Shown here: positions 26,018 through 35,063 of the stretch, piece after piece
How the letters are laid out: every line of letters starts with the position of its first letter
How positions within the stretch are numbered: the stretch's first letter is position 1
Source of the DNA: Pseudomonadota bacterium
GTDB lineage: Bacteria > Pseudomonadota > Alphaproteobacteria > Reyranellales > Reyranellaceae
Direction: 5' to 3'
DNA length: 64,000 nt
NCBI GenBank assembly: GCA_018242505.1
Contig: JAFEBU010000056.1
Coordinates: forward strand, 21,479-85,478
Made by a program: the position numbers and the translations under genes
The notes under the pieces: generated by a model
Told to the model about the DNA's origin: nothing
Databases searched by the model: none
Seen by the model: only the letters and a program-made list of their open reading frames with translations

Positions 26018-26182
26018 GGCATCGCGCCCCTCACGCCGGGCGGGTTCTCGTTAAGTCGTTGACAATAAACGACAAAACGGCCACTCCCGGCCGCGACGCG
26101 GCGGAACATACCAATCGGTTCGCCCGCTGTAAACGGCCTGCAATATCGCAGCCTGTTGGCCAACGCATGACCTTGCCCAATA

Positions 26183-26212
26183 AAGAAGGCCGCCCCTGCG
26201 AGCGGCCTTCTT
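26183..26212 (-). terminator. Rho-independent terminator after the secreted-protein gene
   Basis: Perfect 11-base arms AAGAAGGCCGC (26183-26193) and GCGGCCTTCTT (26202-26212) with an 8-base loop are followed on the minus strand by a T-rich tract. It ends the minus-strand gene that stops at 26238. Confidence 0.85.
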
Positions 26213-26237
26213 CACGTCCTTGCCATGGAGCGGCCGG

Positions 26238-26543
26238 CTACTTGCCGGGAACGGTCGCCGTCTGTGACGGCGGCACGGGAATCCCGTTGCGCTGCAGGGT
26301 CTGCTTCAGCGACGCGATACCGGCCGTGTAGTTTCCTTTGCGGCAATCTTCCAGCGCCATCTCGGGGCCGACGTTTTTGCTGTAGCTCGATGTGCCGTTG
26401 TACTTCGACCACTGACCATAGAGCTGCTGACATTCGGCCATCTTGTCGCTCGGCGACTGCGCAAAAGCGGGAGCTGCCAGGCCAAGAGCGATGACAGCAC
26501 CCGCGACTGTTGCTGCGGGCTGAAAGAGAGAACGCTTGCTCAT
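26238..26543 (-). CDS. Small secreted protein, family unknown
   Basis: This is a 101-residue protein from the ATG at 26543, which has a GGAGGT Shine-Dalgarno 11 bases upstream. A Sec signal peptide covers about 1-31 (ending APAFAQ). The mature part is about 70 residues with two cysteines, in MAECQQLYGQWSKYNG and ALEDCRKGNYTAGIASLKQTLQ, which could form one disulfide. The repeated tetratricopeptide-like look (YTAGIASLKQTL) is only suggestive. A terminator follows. No function can be assigned. A 238 bp gap separates it from the MetE-like gene. Confidence 0.7.
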   Translation of the reverse strand: MSKRSLFQPAATVAGAVIALGLAAPAFAQSPSDKMAECQQLYGQWSKYNGTSSYSKNVGPEMALEDCRKGNYTAGIASLKQTLQRNGIPVPPSQTATVPGK

Positions 26544-26781
26544 GCGATGGTTACCTCCACTCGGATTGAGAGCCTGACGTGGGTGCGGACCACCGACCGA
26601 CGAGCGAGAAGATTTGCGAATCGCATTCGAAAATAACGTGATGTTACGCCGCGTAGACCTATCGTCGGCAGAGTGTGTAACTGTTCTCGATGTCACTGCG
26701 TTCATGCGCGTGACAGTCGCGTTTCAGAAACGCGGCGATATCGTGTGCATCGTCAACCGTTCGGATTGACGGCGAGCAGGG
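26544..26781. other. Gap with one short perfect hairpin
   Basis: No gene is seen here. A 7-bp perfect hairpin CGCGTTT (26718-26724) / AAACGCG (26728-26734) lies just past the minus-strand MetE-like stop, without a T-run. The rest should carry the promoter of the small secreted-protein gene. Confidence 0.55.
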
Positions 26782-27945
26782 CTACGGCTGTCCCCACAAT
26801 CGTTTCGTGGCAATGTTGGCGCCTTCGCGACAGGCCTTCAGCTTTTCCCAGACGACATCTTCGGCGACCAGTTCCGAGCCTGCGAAAGTGCCGAAGCCGC
26901 AGTCGCTCGAAGCGATGACGCGGCTGCGGTCGCCGACCGCGTCGACCGCCTCGCAGATGCGGTTCGCGATCACTTCCGGATGCTCGACATAATTGGTCGT
27001 CGAATCGATCACGCCCGGAAGGAGAAGAAGCTCTGGCGGAAGCCTGTTGTTCCTGAGCGCCGCGTATTCGTGCTGATGCCGGGGATTGGCGAACTCCACG
27101 CTGAGCGCGCCGACCCGGGCCTGGTACAGAACCGGCAGGATTTCCTTGAGCGGGACATCGTGGACGTGCGGCCCTTCGTAGTTGCCCCAGCAACAATGCA
27201 GCCGGATACGGTCGCGCGGGACGGCGGCCAGCGCCTCGTTGAGCGCTGCGACATGCATCTCGGCGATCGCCAGGAACTCGGCGACGGTCTTGTCATGGAA
27301 CAGGACCGTGCGCTCCATCGCCAGGTCGGGAGCATCGATCTGCAACACGAAGTCGCGAGCGATCAGTTCGTATTCCTTGCGCATCTGGCGTGCCAGCGCG
27401 AAGACATAGGCCTCGTGGTTGTCGTAGTGCGCATTGAGGAGGGTCGTAGCGATGATCCCCGGCGATGCCGCGGTCATGAACGCATCGACAGGCGGTGTGG
27501 CGAGACGATTCAGCGCCGCTCGGAACATGCGGCATTCCTGCTCGGCGGCGCCGAGGTCGTCGTAGACGACATCGGCGATCGCCTGCGGGGCGTTCGACAC
27601 CTTGCTCCGCCGTGGAAGCCGCTGGACCATCCAGGCGGCAAAGACGGGAAAGTCCGTGAAGTCTTGTGGCCGCGGCCGCTTCGATTCTCCGCCAAACCCC
27701 CTCATGCGCTGCGCCACGTAGGTCTGGAAGCCGACGCGCGGCTGCTCGCCATCATTGATCACGTCGACACCGCACGCGATCTGATGCTCGACGACATGAC
27801 GGACCGCACTTTCGCCCAGGCGGCGCAACTCCGCGCGATCCACCGGCTCGCCGGCCTCGTCGCGGATCAGCAGGTCGGAGAGAATCGGATGGCGCGGGAG
27901 GCTGCCGACATGGGTCGTGAGAATCCGGTCCTCGCTGCGACGCAT
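26782..27945 (-). CDS. Cobalamin-independent methionine synthase (MetE C-terminal domain) family protein
   Basis: This 387-residue protein matches only the catalytic C-terminal barrel of MetE; the N-terminal half of full-length MetE (about 750 residues in E. coli) is absent. It starts LTTHVGSLPRH, and its zinc-binding ligands are in RLHCCWGNYEGPH and ASSDCGFGT. Small MetE-like proteins of this type act in methyl transfer to homocysteine or in related reactions; the acceptor is uncertain. The ATG at 27945 follows the M81 peptidase stop by 28 bases, suggesting they share an operon. Confidence 0.82.
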   Translation of the reverse strand: MRRSEDRILTTHVGSLPRHPILSDLLIRDEAGEPVDRAELRRLGESAVRHVVEHQIACGVDVINDGEQPRVGFQTYVAQRMRGFGGESKRPRPQDFTDFPVFAAWMVQRLPRRSKVSNAPQAIADVVYDDLGAAEQECRMFRAALNRLATPPVDAFMTAASPGIIATTLLNAHYDNHEAYVFALARQMRKEYELIARDFVLQIDAPDLAMERTVLFHDKTVAEFLAIAEMHVAALNEALAAVPRDRIRLHCCWGNYEGPHVHDVPLKEILPVLYQARVGALSVEFANPRHQHEYAALRNNRLPPELLLLPGVIDSTTNYVEHPEVIANRICEAVDAVGDRSRVIASSDCGFGTFAGSELVAEDVVWEKLKACREGANIATKRLWGQP

Positions 27946-27973
27946 GGGCTGTCTCCCGGCATTGTGCGGTCTG

Positions 27974-29446
27974 TCACATGGCGTGGGGATTGGCGACGAA
28001 CGGCCACTGCGCCTTGTCGACTTTCGTGTAGGGCAGCTGCGACCAGTCGGGTACCAGCGCGCCGGGTGCGGCGACATACACCACCTCGCTCGCGATCGGC
28101 GCATAGGCGGCATGGAAATGCTGCATCGATTTCACGACCACGACCTTCTTGGTCGAAGGGTCGACGCCGAGCTTGGTGAAGCAGTCGCGGCTGTGGCACT
28201 GCGTGCGCTTGGAGTTGACGATCACCGTGACGCCGTCGATTTGCAGTGCGGCGGCGTCGCCGATCGAGCCGACGCTCTTGCGCTGGCCACCAAACTCGAC
28301 CGACACGTCGTTCGCAACCTTGAGAACGGTGGCGCGCGCATCGACCGGCGGGCCGGATTGGGGACCGAGCTTGCCGCCAAGGCGAATGTCGAGTTCCGCT
28401 CCTTCGCCCACCTCGAAGGCGAGTTTCACCGCGCCCGGATCCCAGATCATGCCGACCGCGGCATCCTTCACTTTCTTGTCCAGCAGGGCTTTGAGAATGA
28501 AGGTCGAGTCGGAGGCGGCGCCGCCGCCGGCATTATCGGAGACATCGGCCAGCACCATCGGCTTGGGAAGATTGTGGGTGGAGACGCGCGCCATGGCCGT
28601 CTCGAGCGTGACGTAGGGCGGCTGGGTCTTGTCGCGCATGGCGAAGAACTCCAGGCCAAGCTCGCGCGCCAGCTTCTCCGCCTTTGGCCGGTCGTTGTCG
28701 GTGATGACGATCAGCTTGGAGCTCATCTCCTTGATGTCTGACCAGGGAAAGCCGTGCGCGATCGACAGCGACAGCACGCCGTCCTTGCCTTCCATCGCCT
28801 GGAGCTTGTCGACGAAGCCGCGCATCGGCTGGCGCGTCGTGTGGAACACGCCGATCATGCGACAGTCGAAGGCGGCCATCACCGGCCTGGTGCGACCCTC
28901 GATGGCGCCCTCGATCACGGTAAAGAGATCGTCGGCGCGCTCGGGGACGTCGATGTGCGGATATTCCTTGAACAACACCAGCGCCGTGGCGTCGCGCAGC
29001 GTGCCCTCGCCGATGTTGCAATGGAGATCGAGCTCGGCGCCGACCGGAATATCGCGCCCAACGACCTTGCGCACCGCGGCCAGCAGGTCGCTCTCGCAGT
29101 CGTCATAGCCTTCCGCCACCATGGCGCCGTGCATGGACAGCAGGACGCCGTCGACCGGCATCGCCGCCTTCAGATCGGCAATGATCTCGTCTCGGAACGC
29201 TTCGTAGACCTTCTTCACCGTCTTGCCGGCCGGTTGCGCGAATGCGCAGAGGCTTTCGACTACCTGCCAGCCCTTGGCTTCGGCGCGGCCTCGCCACACA
29301 GCCAGCGGCGCGCCGAACATGGGCACGTTCTTGCCGTAGCTTGCCTTGCGAAAGAGACAGGTCTCTTCGAAAAGCTGATGTCCGGTGGGAATGGACGCGA
29401 AGGTGTTGGTCTCGGTACCGAGGCACGCGGTGAAGATCTTTTTCAT
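27974..29446 (-). CDS. M81 family metallopeptidase (MlrC-like)
   Basis: This 490-residue protein matches the microcystinase C/MlrC family of metal hydrolases: the N-terminus KKIFTACLGTETNTFA, a metal-site motif with LLSMHGAMVAEGYDDCESDLL, and a histidine-rich GAELDLHCNIGEG. Other members degrade microcystin-derived peptides or cyclic dipeptides, but most have unknown substrates. The ATG is 15 bases from the acyl-CoA dehydrogenase stop, and MetE-like follows, so a three-gene transcript is possible. No link to toxins is implied by the context. Confidence 0.82.
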   Translation of the reverse strand: MKKIFTACLGTETNTFASIPTGHQLFEETCLFRKASYGKNVPMFGAPLAVWRGRAEAKGWQVVESLCAFAQPAGKTVKKVYEAFRDEIIADLKAAMPVDGVLLSMHGAMVAEGYDDCESDLLAAVRKVVGRDIPVGAELDLHCNIGEGTLRDATALVLFKEYPHIDVPERADDLFTVIEGAIEGRTRPVMAAFDCRMIGVFHTTRQPMRGFVDKLQAMEGKDGVLSLSIAHGFPWSDIKEMSSKLIVITDNDRPKAEKLARELGLEFFAMRDKTQPPYVTLETAMARVSTHNLPKPMVLADVSDNAGGGAASDSTFILKALLDKKVKDAAVGMIWDPGAVKLAFEVGEGAELDIRLGGKLGPQSGPPVDARATVLKVANDVSVEFGGQRKSVGSIGDAAALQIDGVTVIVNSKRTQCHSRDCFTKLGVDPSTKKVVVVKSMQHFHAAYAPIASEVVYVAAPGALVPDWSQLPYTKVDKAQWPFVANPHAM

Positions 29447-29460
29447 GGGCCGCGATCTTG

Positions 29461-31071
29461 CTAGGCCGCGAGCGCCCTGTCCATCAACGCGAGTTCCGCA
29501 GAGCCGAGATCGGCCGTTCCGAACTGGGCGAGATGCCCACCGCCGAGGCGCGTCTCGCCATAGAGCGTCGCGAACGGCGAGTTCGCTTCGGCAAGCGCCG
29601 CCAGAGCCGCAATGCGGGCGAGGCCCTCGCACAAAAACCTCGCGCGTCGTTCTGCATCGGGAGACTTGAGCGTGCGTTCGAGCGCCGAGACCAGCGGCCG
29701 TACGTCGAAGGCCTGCATGGCGGTACGGGCCAGCGACGCCACGGTTTCCATCGCCGCTTCGGGCTGCCGACCGGCAGCGCGCAGGACGTCGAGCGCCATC
29801 ACGTTGCCCGAGCCTTCCCAGATCGCATTGAGCGGCGCCTCGCGATAGAGGCGTGCCATCGGCAGATCCTCGGTATAGCCGTTGCCGCCCAGGCACTCGA
29901 GCGACTCGTACACGACCTGCGGCGTGCTCTTGCAAACCAGGAATTTCACGGCGGGCGTCAGCAGGCGCGTATACCCGGTCTCGCGCTTGTCGACCGCATG
30001 GGCGAGACGGAACACCAGAGCCACCTGCGCCTCGAGTTCCAGCGCCAGATCGGCCACCACAGCGCGCATTGCCGGCTGGTCGGCGAGCCTGCGCTGGAAT
30101 ACCGAGCGGTTACGGATGTGGTTGAGCGCCTGGCTGAGGCCGAAGCGCATCTGCCCGGCCGAGGCGATGGCGCAATCGAGCCGGGTGAGGTTCACCATCT
30201 CGATAATGGTGCGCACTCCCGCACCTTCGGGCCCCACGCGCTCGGCGTAGGCCGAATGGAATTCCACCTCCGATGACGCGTTCGATTTGTTGCCGAGCTT
30301 GTCTTTCAAACGCTGGAAACGCAGGCTGTTCTGGCTGCCGTCCGGCCGGTAGCGAGGCATCAGATAGCAGGTGAGGCCGCCGTCGCCCTGCGCCAGCACC
30401 AGGAAAGCGTCGCACATCGGTGCCGACATGAACCATTTATGGCCACTGATCTCGACATGATCGCCAGCCCCTCTGGCTTGCGTGATGTTGGCGCGCACGT
30501 CGGTGCCGCCCTGGCGCTCGGTCATGCCCATGCCGAGGGTGACGCCCGTCTTTTCCCACCACGGCAACGGCCGCGGATCGTAGCGACGCGACAGGATCCT
30601 GGCCTGCCACTTTTCCAGCAGCGTAGGCTCCGCCTTGAGTGCGCCGATGCAGGCATGGGTCATGGTGACCGGGCAGAGATGGCCGCTCTCGGCCTGTGTG
30701 GCGAGATAGAGGCGCACCGCACGGCTGGTCATGGGGCCAGCGGGTTCGCTGCCGTCGTGCGCCGAGCTATGGATGCCCCAGCCGACGCTCTTGGCCATCA
30801 GCGCGTGATAGGCCGGATGGAACTCGACGAAATCGATTCGATTGCCCCGGCCGTCCACGGTCCGCAGCTTGGGCGGGTTCTCGTTGGCGACACGGCCGAG
30901 ATCGAGCGTCTCCGCCGCACCGTAATCCCTGCCGCATGCCGCGAGCGCCTGGAGATCGAGCCCGTAGCGCGCCGCAGCGTCACTGAGCGGTCTGTCGGCA
31001 CCAAACAGGTCGACGTCGCCGAAGGCGGGCGATTGGTTGAACGAGGCGTCTTCAAGGAATCCGGAGGTCAT
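29461..31071 (-). CDS. Acyl-CoA dehydrogenase, AidB-like
   Basis: This 536-residue flavoprotein has the AidB / long acyl-CoA dehydrogenase layout: a 150-residue N-terminal part, the GMGMTERQGGTDVRANIT motif near the flavin, and a C-terminal helical domain with YTRLLTPAVKFLVCKSTPQ and ECLGGNGYTEDLPMARLYRE. The latter contains the usual base region of the family. AidB of E. coli binds DNA after alkylation stress; many relatives simply oxidise acyl-CoAs. I cannot choose between these roles. The start is the ATG at 31071 with GGAGG about six bases upstream. Confidence 0.85.
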   Translation of the reverse strand: MTSGFLEDASFNQSPAFGDVDLFGADRPLSDAAARYGLDLQALAACGRDYGAAETLDLGRVANENPPKLRTVDGRGNRIDFVEFHPAYHALMAKSVGWGIHSSAHDGSEPAGPMTSRAVRLYLATQAESGHLCPVTMTHACIGALKAEPTLLEKWQARILSRRYDPRPLPWWEKTGVTLGMGMTERQGGTDVRANITQARGAGDHVEISGHKWFMSAPMCDAFLVLAQGDGGLTCYLMPRYRPDGSQNSLRFQRLKDKLGNKSNASSEVEFHSAYAERVGPEGAGVRTIIEMVNLTRLDCAIASAGQMRFGLSQALNHIRNRSVFQRRLADQPAMRAVVADLALELEAQVALVFRLAHAVDKRETGYTRLLTPAVKFLVCKSTPQVVYESLECLGGNGYTEDLPMARLYREAPLNAIWEGSGNVMALDVLRAAGRQPEAAMETVASLARTAMQAFDVRPLVSALERTLKSPDAERRARFLCEGLARIAALAALAEANSPFATLYGETRLGGGHLAQFGTADLGSAELALMDRALAA

Positions 31072-31189
31072 GCCTCCAGTTTGGACCCGGTGGCTCGCGG
31101 CGCAAGCGCCATTGCCGCGGCCGATGGAACGACCGCGTCTGGCGTCGAACGGCGGGGACGGACCCGCTCGTCCTGCTACGGCAGGCTGC

Positions 31190-31405
31190 TCAGTCCCCGT
31201 CCTCGTACTTGAAGGACAGCTTCAGCTTGGTGCGGTAGGCCGACACCCGACCGCCTTCCATGACAATGTCCTGCTCGACGACCTCGGCGACCCGCAGATC
31301 GCGCAACGTCTCGCCGGCCCGTTCGACCGCCGCCCTTGCCGCCTTTTCCCAGGATTCGCTGCTGGTGCCGACCAGCTCGACCACCTTGTAGACGCTCTCG
31401 GCCAT
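31190..31405 (-). CDS. Dodecin family protein
   Basis: This 71-residue protein has the dodecin pattern: VYKVVELVGTSSESWEKAARAA, then a beta segment VAEVVEQDIVMEGGRVSAYRTKLKLSFKYE. Dodecins form hollow dodecamers that store flavins, or thioredoxin-like molecules in some lineages. The ATG at 31405 has GGGAGG six bases upstream, so the longer start at 31423 was not used. It stands alone between the acyl-CoA dehydrogenase and the ABC importer operon. Confidence 0.9.
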   Translation of the reverse strand: MAESVYKVVELVGTSSESWEKAARAAVERAGETLRDLRVAEVVEQDIVMEGGRVSAYRTKLKLSFKYEDGD

Positions 31406-31497
31406 GGGAACCTCCCTGGACACGATGTTATCGTCTTTGTCCGGCGGGGCTCAGAGGGGGAGGCCGGACTTCCCGTTTCCTTATGTGGCTCAGCCTA

Positions 31498-33129
31498 TCA
31501 CGCCGCGGCGAACTTGCCGAACTCCCAGTTGCGGCCGGGCGCGGCAGCGAACAGGGACTTGGTGTAGGCGTGCTTGGGAGCGCTGAACACCTGCTCGGCC
31601 GCGCCATACTCGACGACGCGGCCCTGACTCATCACGGCGACGTAGTCGCAAATCTGCGCCGCCACCCGTAGATCGTGGGTGATGAAGAGAACGGCGAGGT
31701 TCAGGCGTTGGCGGATCTCATCCAGCAGCCCCAGCACCTGCTTCTGCACCGACACGTCGAGCGCGGAGACGGCTTCGTCGGCGATCAGCAGCTCGGGCTC
31801 CATGGCGAGCGCCCGGGCGATGCAAATGCGCTGGCGCTGGCCACCGGAGAACTGGTGCGGGTAGCGGTCGAGCGCATTGGGGTCGAGCTGGACCGTCTCC
31901 ATCAGCTTGCGCGCGCGGCCAAGCGCCTCGTCGCGCTTGAGGCCGAAGTTCATCGGCCCCTCGACGATCGAATCACCCACCGTGATGCGCGGGTTGAGCG
32001 AGCGGTAGGGATCCTGGAAGACGATCTGCACCCGCCGGCGATGCGGCCGCAGCCGGGACGGTGAGATGGTGGCGATCTCGGTCGTGCCCAGGAACACCTT
32101 GCCCTCGGTCGGATCGATCAGTCGGGCGATGCATCGCGCCACTGTCGACTTGCCCGATCCCGATTCGCCCACGATGCCGAGCGTCTCGCCCCTGCGGATG
32201 TCGAGGTCGACATCGACAGCCGCCTTCACCACGCGCGCCTTCTGGAAGAAGGACTTGGCAGAATAGGTCTTGCCGAGCTTCTCTGTGCGCAGCACCGTTT
32301 CCTTCTCCAGCCGCACGCCACGATGGACGGGATGGATCGACGGCACCGACGAGATCAGCATGCGCGTATAGGCCTGCTGCGGCCGTGACAGGATCTGCTC
32401 GGTCGGTCCCATCTCCACCAGTTCGCCCCAGCGCAGCACGGCGACGCGACGGGCGATCTCGGCGACGACGCCGAAATCGTGGGTGATGAACAGAACGCCC
32501 GTGCCCTGGCTGCCCTGCAGCTCGGCGATCAGCTTCAGGATCTCGGCCTGGGTCGTCACGTCGAGCGCCGTGGTCGGCTCGTCGGCGATCAGCAGCACCG
32601 GGTCGAGCACCAGGGCCATGGCGATCATGATTCGCTGGCGCTGGCCGCCGGAAAGCTGGTGCGGAAAGGATGCGTAGATGCGCTCGGGTTCCGGCAGCTT
32701 CACGCGCGTCAGGATGCCGATGATCTTGGCTTTGCGCTGTGCCGCGTCGAGCTTGGTGTGCGTACTCAGCACCTCGTCGATCTGGTCGCCGCAGGTCATG
32801 ACCGGATTGAGTGCGGTCATGGGTTCCTGGAAGATCATGGACATGCGTGTGCAGCGCAGCTCGCGCAGCCGCTCCTCGTTGGCGGCCAGCACGTTCTCGC
32901 CCTGCAGCAGGATCTCGCCCGACACAGGCCGCAACGCCTTGGCCAGCAATCCCATGATGGTGAAGGCGATCACCGATTTGCCCGAGCCCGACTCGCCCAC
33001 GAGGCAGACGATCTCGCCGGGCTTGACGGTGAAACTCACCTTGTCGACGGCATTGGTTCGATCGCCACCCGGCGGCAGGGCGACGCTCAGGTTCTTGACC
33101 TCGAGAACCGGCGTTGTGTCGGAACTCAT
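31498..33129 (-). CDS. Fused dipeptide/oligopeptide ABC transporter ATPase (DppD-DppF type)
   Basis: This 543-residue protein contains two complete ABC ATPase domains. The first has Walker A GESGSGKSV and LSGGQRQRIMIA with Walker B LLIADEPTTALD; the second has Walker A GESGSGKST, FSGGQRQRIC and LLIADEAVSALD. The linker has the C-terminal region typical of the oligopeptide family. It supplies energy for the importer encoded upstream on the same strand. The ATG overlaps the stop of the DppC-like permease gene. Confidence 0.93.
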   Translation of the reverse strand: MSSDTTPVLEVKNLSVALPPGGDRTNAVDKVSFTVKPGEIVCLVGESGSGKSVIAFTIMGLLAKALRPVSGEILLQGENVLAANEERLRELRCTRMSMIFQEPMTALNPVMTCGDQIDEVLSTHTKLDAAQRKAKIIGILTRVKLPEPERIYASFPHQLSGGQRQRIMIAMALVLDPVLLIADEPTTALDVTTQAEILKLIAELQGSQGTGVLFITHDFGVVAEIARRVAVLRWGELVEMGPTEQILSRPQQAYTRMLISSVPSIHPVHRGVRLEKETVLRTEKLGKTYSAKSFFQKARVVKAAVDVDLDIRRGETLGIVGESGSGKSTVARCIARLIDPTEGKVFLGTTEIATISPSRLRPHRRRVQIVFQDPYRSLNPRITVGDSIVEGPMNFGLKRDEALGRARKLMETVQLDPNALDRYPHQFSGGQRQRICIARALAMEPELLIADEAVSALDVSVQKQVLGLLDEIRQRLNLAVLFITHDLRVAAQICDYVAVMSQGRVVEYGAAEQVFSAPKHAYTKSLFAAAPGRNWEFGKFAAA

Positions 33130-34052
33130 ACCTTCTTGCTCATCTTGGGATCGAGCGTGTCGCGCAGGCCGTCACCCATCACGTTGATGGCGAGCACGGC
33201 GAGCGCAAGGAAGATGCCCGGATAGAGGATATTATGCGGGAAGATGCGGAAGAGGGTGCGCCCCTCCGACATGATGTTGCCCCAACTCGGCGTCTCGGGC
33301 GGGATGCCGATGCCCAGGAAGCTGAGGATCGCCTCGGTGATGATCGCGGCTGCGGCCGTAAACGTGCCCTGTACGATCAGCGGGGCGATGGTGTTGGGCA
33401 GGATGTGACGCATCATGAGCGTCCAGGTCGGCGTGCCGACCGATATTGCGCCCTCGACATAGGGCTCCTCGCGGACCGTGAGCACGATCGAGCGCACGAG
33501 GCGCACCACGCGCGGCACCTCGGGCACGACGATGGCGAAGATCACGGTGATCAGGCCCGATCGCCAGATCGAGACCAGCGCGATGGCAAGCATTATCCCG
33601 GGGATCGCCATCAATCCGTCCATGATCCGCATGACGAAGCCGTCGAGCCATCGGATGTAGCCCGAGACCATGCCGATGATCAGGCCGAACGCCAGCGACA
33701 GGGCGGCAACGGCAATGCCGACGATCAGCGAAACGCGTGTGCCATAAAGGACACGGCTGTAGACGTCACGGCCCAAGGTGTCGGTGCCCATGTAGGCCGT
33801 GCGCTTGACCGTGGAGCCGTCGTCGAGCCGAAGGGTGATCTCGGTGCCCGGCTTCTTGTTGCGCATGGCGGGGTCGATGCGGGTGGGATCGATCGTGCCG
33901 AGATACGGCGCGAAGATCGCGATCGCCACCATGAGAAGCAGGATGGTGCCGCCGAAGATGACGGCAGGGTTGCGGATCGCGAGCAACCACAGCGACTTGC
34001 GCTTGGTCGAGGCCGACGCGATGGCGGCCGAGTCGACCGTTTCTTCAATCAT
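33126..34052 (-). CDS. Oligopeptide ABC transporter permease (DppC/OppC type)
   Basis: This permease has about 308 residues from the ATG at 34052; a TTG at 34061, overlapping the previous stop (TTGA), would add three. An N-terminal span (AVIFGGTILLLMVAIAIFAPY) and five further spans are visible, with the EAA loop containing REEPYVEGAISVGTP. The topology is that of the C-type subunit of the dipeptide/oligopeptide/nickel family. It pairs with the B-type subunit that precedes it. Confidence 0.9.
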   Translation of the reverse strand: MIEETVDSAAIASASTKRKSLWLLAIRNPAVIFGGTILLLMVAIAIFAPYLGTIDPTRIDPAMRNKKPGTEITLRLDDGSTVKRTAYMGTDTLGRDVYSRVLYGTRVSLIVGIAVAALSLAFGLIIGMVSGYIRWLDGFVMRIMDGLMAIPGIMLAIALVSIWRSGLITVIFAIVVPEVPRVVRLVRSIVLTVREEPYVEGAISVGTPTWTLMMRHILPNTIAPLIVQGTFTAAAAIITEAILSFLGIGIPPETPSWGNIMSEGRTLFRIFPHNILYPGIFLALAVLAINVMGDGLRDTLDPKMSKKV

Positions 34053-34057
34053 CGCGC

Positions 34058-34999
34058 TCAATAGCGGATCCTCGGATCGAACAGGGTGTAACTGATGTCG
34101 ATCAGCAGGTTGATGACGACGTAGACGACGGAGAACATCAGGATCACGGCCTGGATTGTGGGGAAGTCGCGGCTCAGCACGGCTTCGACCGTGAGGCGGC
34201 CGAGCCCGGGAAGGCCGTAGACGGTTTCCGTCACCACCGCACCGCCAATCAGCAACGCGACGCCGATGCCGATCACGGTCAGGATGGGCACTGCGGCGTT
34301 GCGCAGCGCATGGCGCATCAGCACGACCCGATTCGAGAGGCCTTTGGCCCGCGCGGTGCGGATATAGTCTTCGTTCAGCACTTCCAGCACGGAGGCCCGC
34401 GTGATGCGGGCAATCAATGCGACGTAGATGATGCCGAGCGTGATACTGGGCAGGATGATATGCGAGATGAAGCCCCAGAAATCGACCTCGATGCGCGTAT
34501 AGCCCTGCACCGGCAGCCAGTCGAGATCGATCGCGAAGACATAGATCAGGCAGTAGCCGATCACGAAGGTGGGTAACGAGAAACCCATAACCGAGAAGCC
34601 CATCACGACGCGGTCGAGCAGGGAGCCATGCCGATAGGCGGCGAGGACGCCCAGCGGCACTGCCGTCGCGACCGCAATGATCAGGGTGCAGATCGACAGG
34701 GCCAGCGTCGGCTGGAGGCGCTGGGCGATCAACTCGACCACCGTCTTCTTGAAGAAGAAGCTCTCGCCGAGATTGCCGCGCAGAATGTCGCCGATCCAGA
34801 TGATGAACTGCTGCCAGATCGGCAGATCGAGGCCGAGCTTGGCACGGATGAGATCGATCTGGTCGGACGTGGCGTTGTCGCCGGCGATCACCGCCGCCGG
34901 ATCGCCGGGCGTGAGTCGCAGCATGAGGAAGACAAAGATCGCCACCACCGCGAGCACGGGAATGATGGCGACGAGACGACGGGCAATGAAATCGATCAT
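34058..34999 (-). CDS. Oligopeptide ABC transporter permease (DppB/OppB type)
   Basis: This 313-residue B-type permease has six membrane spans. It begins with LVAIIPVLAVVAIFVFLMLRLTPGDPAA, typical of the family, and carries the EAA-type loop ISRASVLEVLNEDYIRTARAKGL... in the form ITRASVLEVLNEDYIR. The ATG lies 64 bases after the stop of the second binding-protein gene. Together with the C-type subunit it forms the membrane channel. Confidence 0.92.
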   Translation of the reverse strand: MIDFIARRLVAIIPVLAVVAIFVFLMLRLTPGDPAAVIAGDNATSDQIDLIRAKLGLDLPIWQQFIIWIGDILRGNLGESFFFKKTVVELIAQRLQPTLALSICTLIIAVATAVPLGVLAAYRHGSLLDRVVMGFSVMGFSLPTFVIGYCLIYVFAIDLDWLPVQGYTRIEVDFWGFISHIILPSITLGIIYVALIARITRASVLEVLNEDYIRTARAKGLSNRVVLMRHALRNAAVPILTVIGIGVALLIGGAVVTETVYGLPGLGRLTVEAVLSRDFPTIQAVILMFSVVYVVINLLIDISYTLFDPRIRY

Positions 35000-35063
35000 G
35001 TGTTCTGCAGCTCGATCTGCCGTCCCGATCCTGCGCAGGCGGACCGGGGCGACAGAAAAAGAG

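Noticed and set aside
26183..26212. Hairpin considered as a riboswitch or leader of prs
   Set aside because: It is a standard perfect stem plus T-rich tract placed after the minus-strand secreted-protein gene, so a terminator explains it fully.
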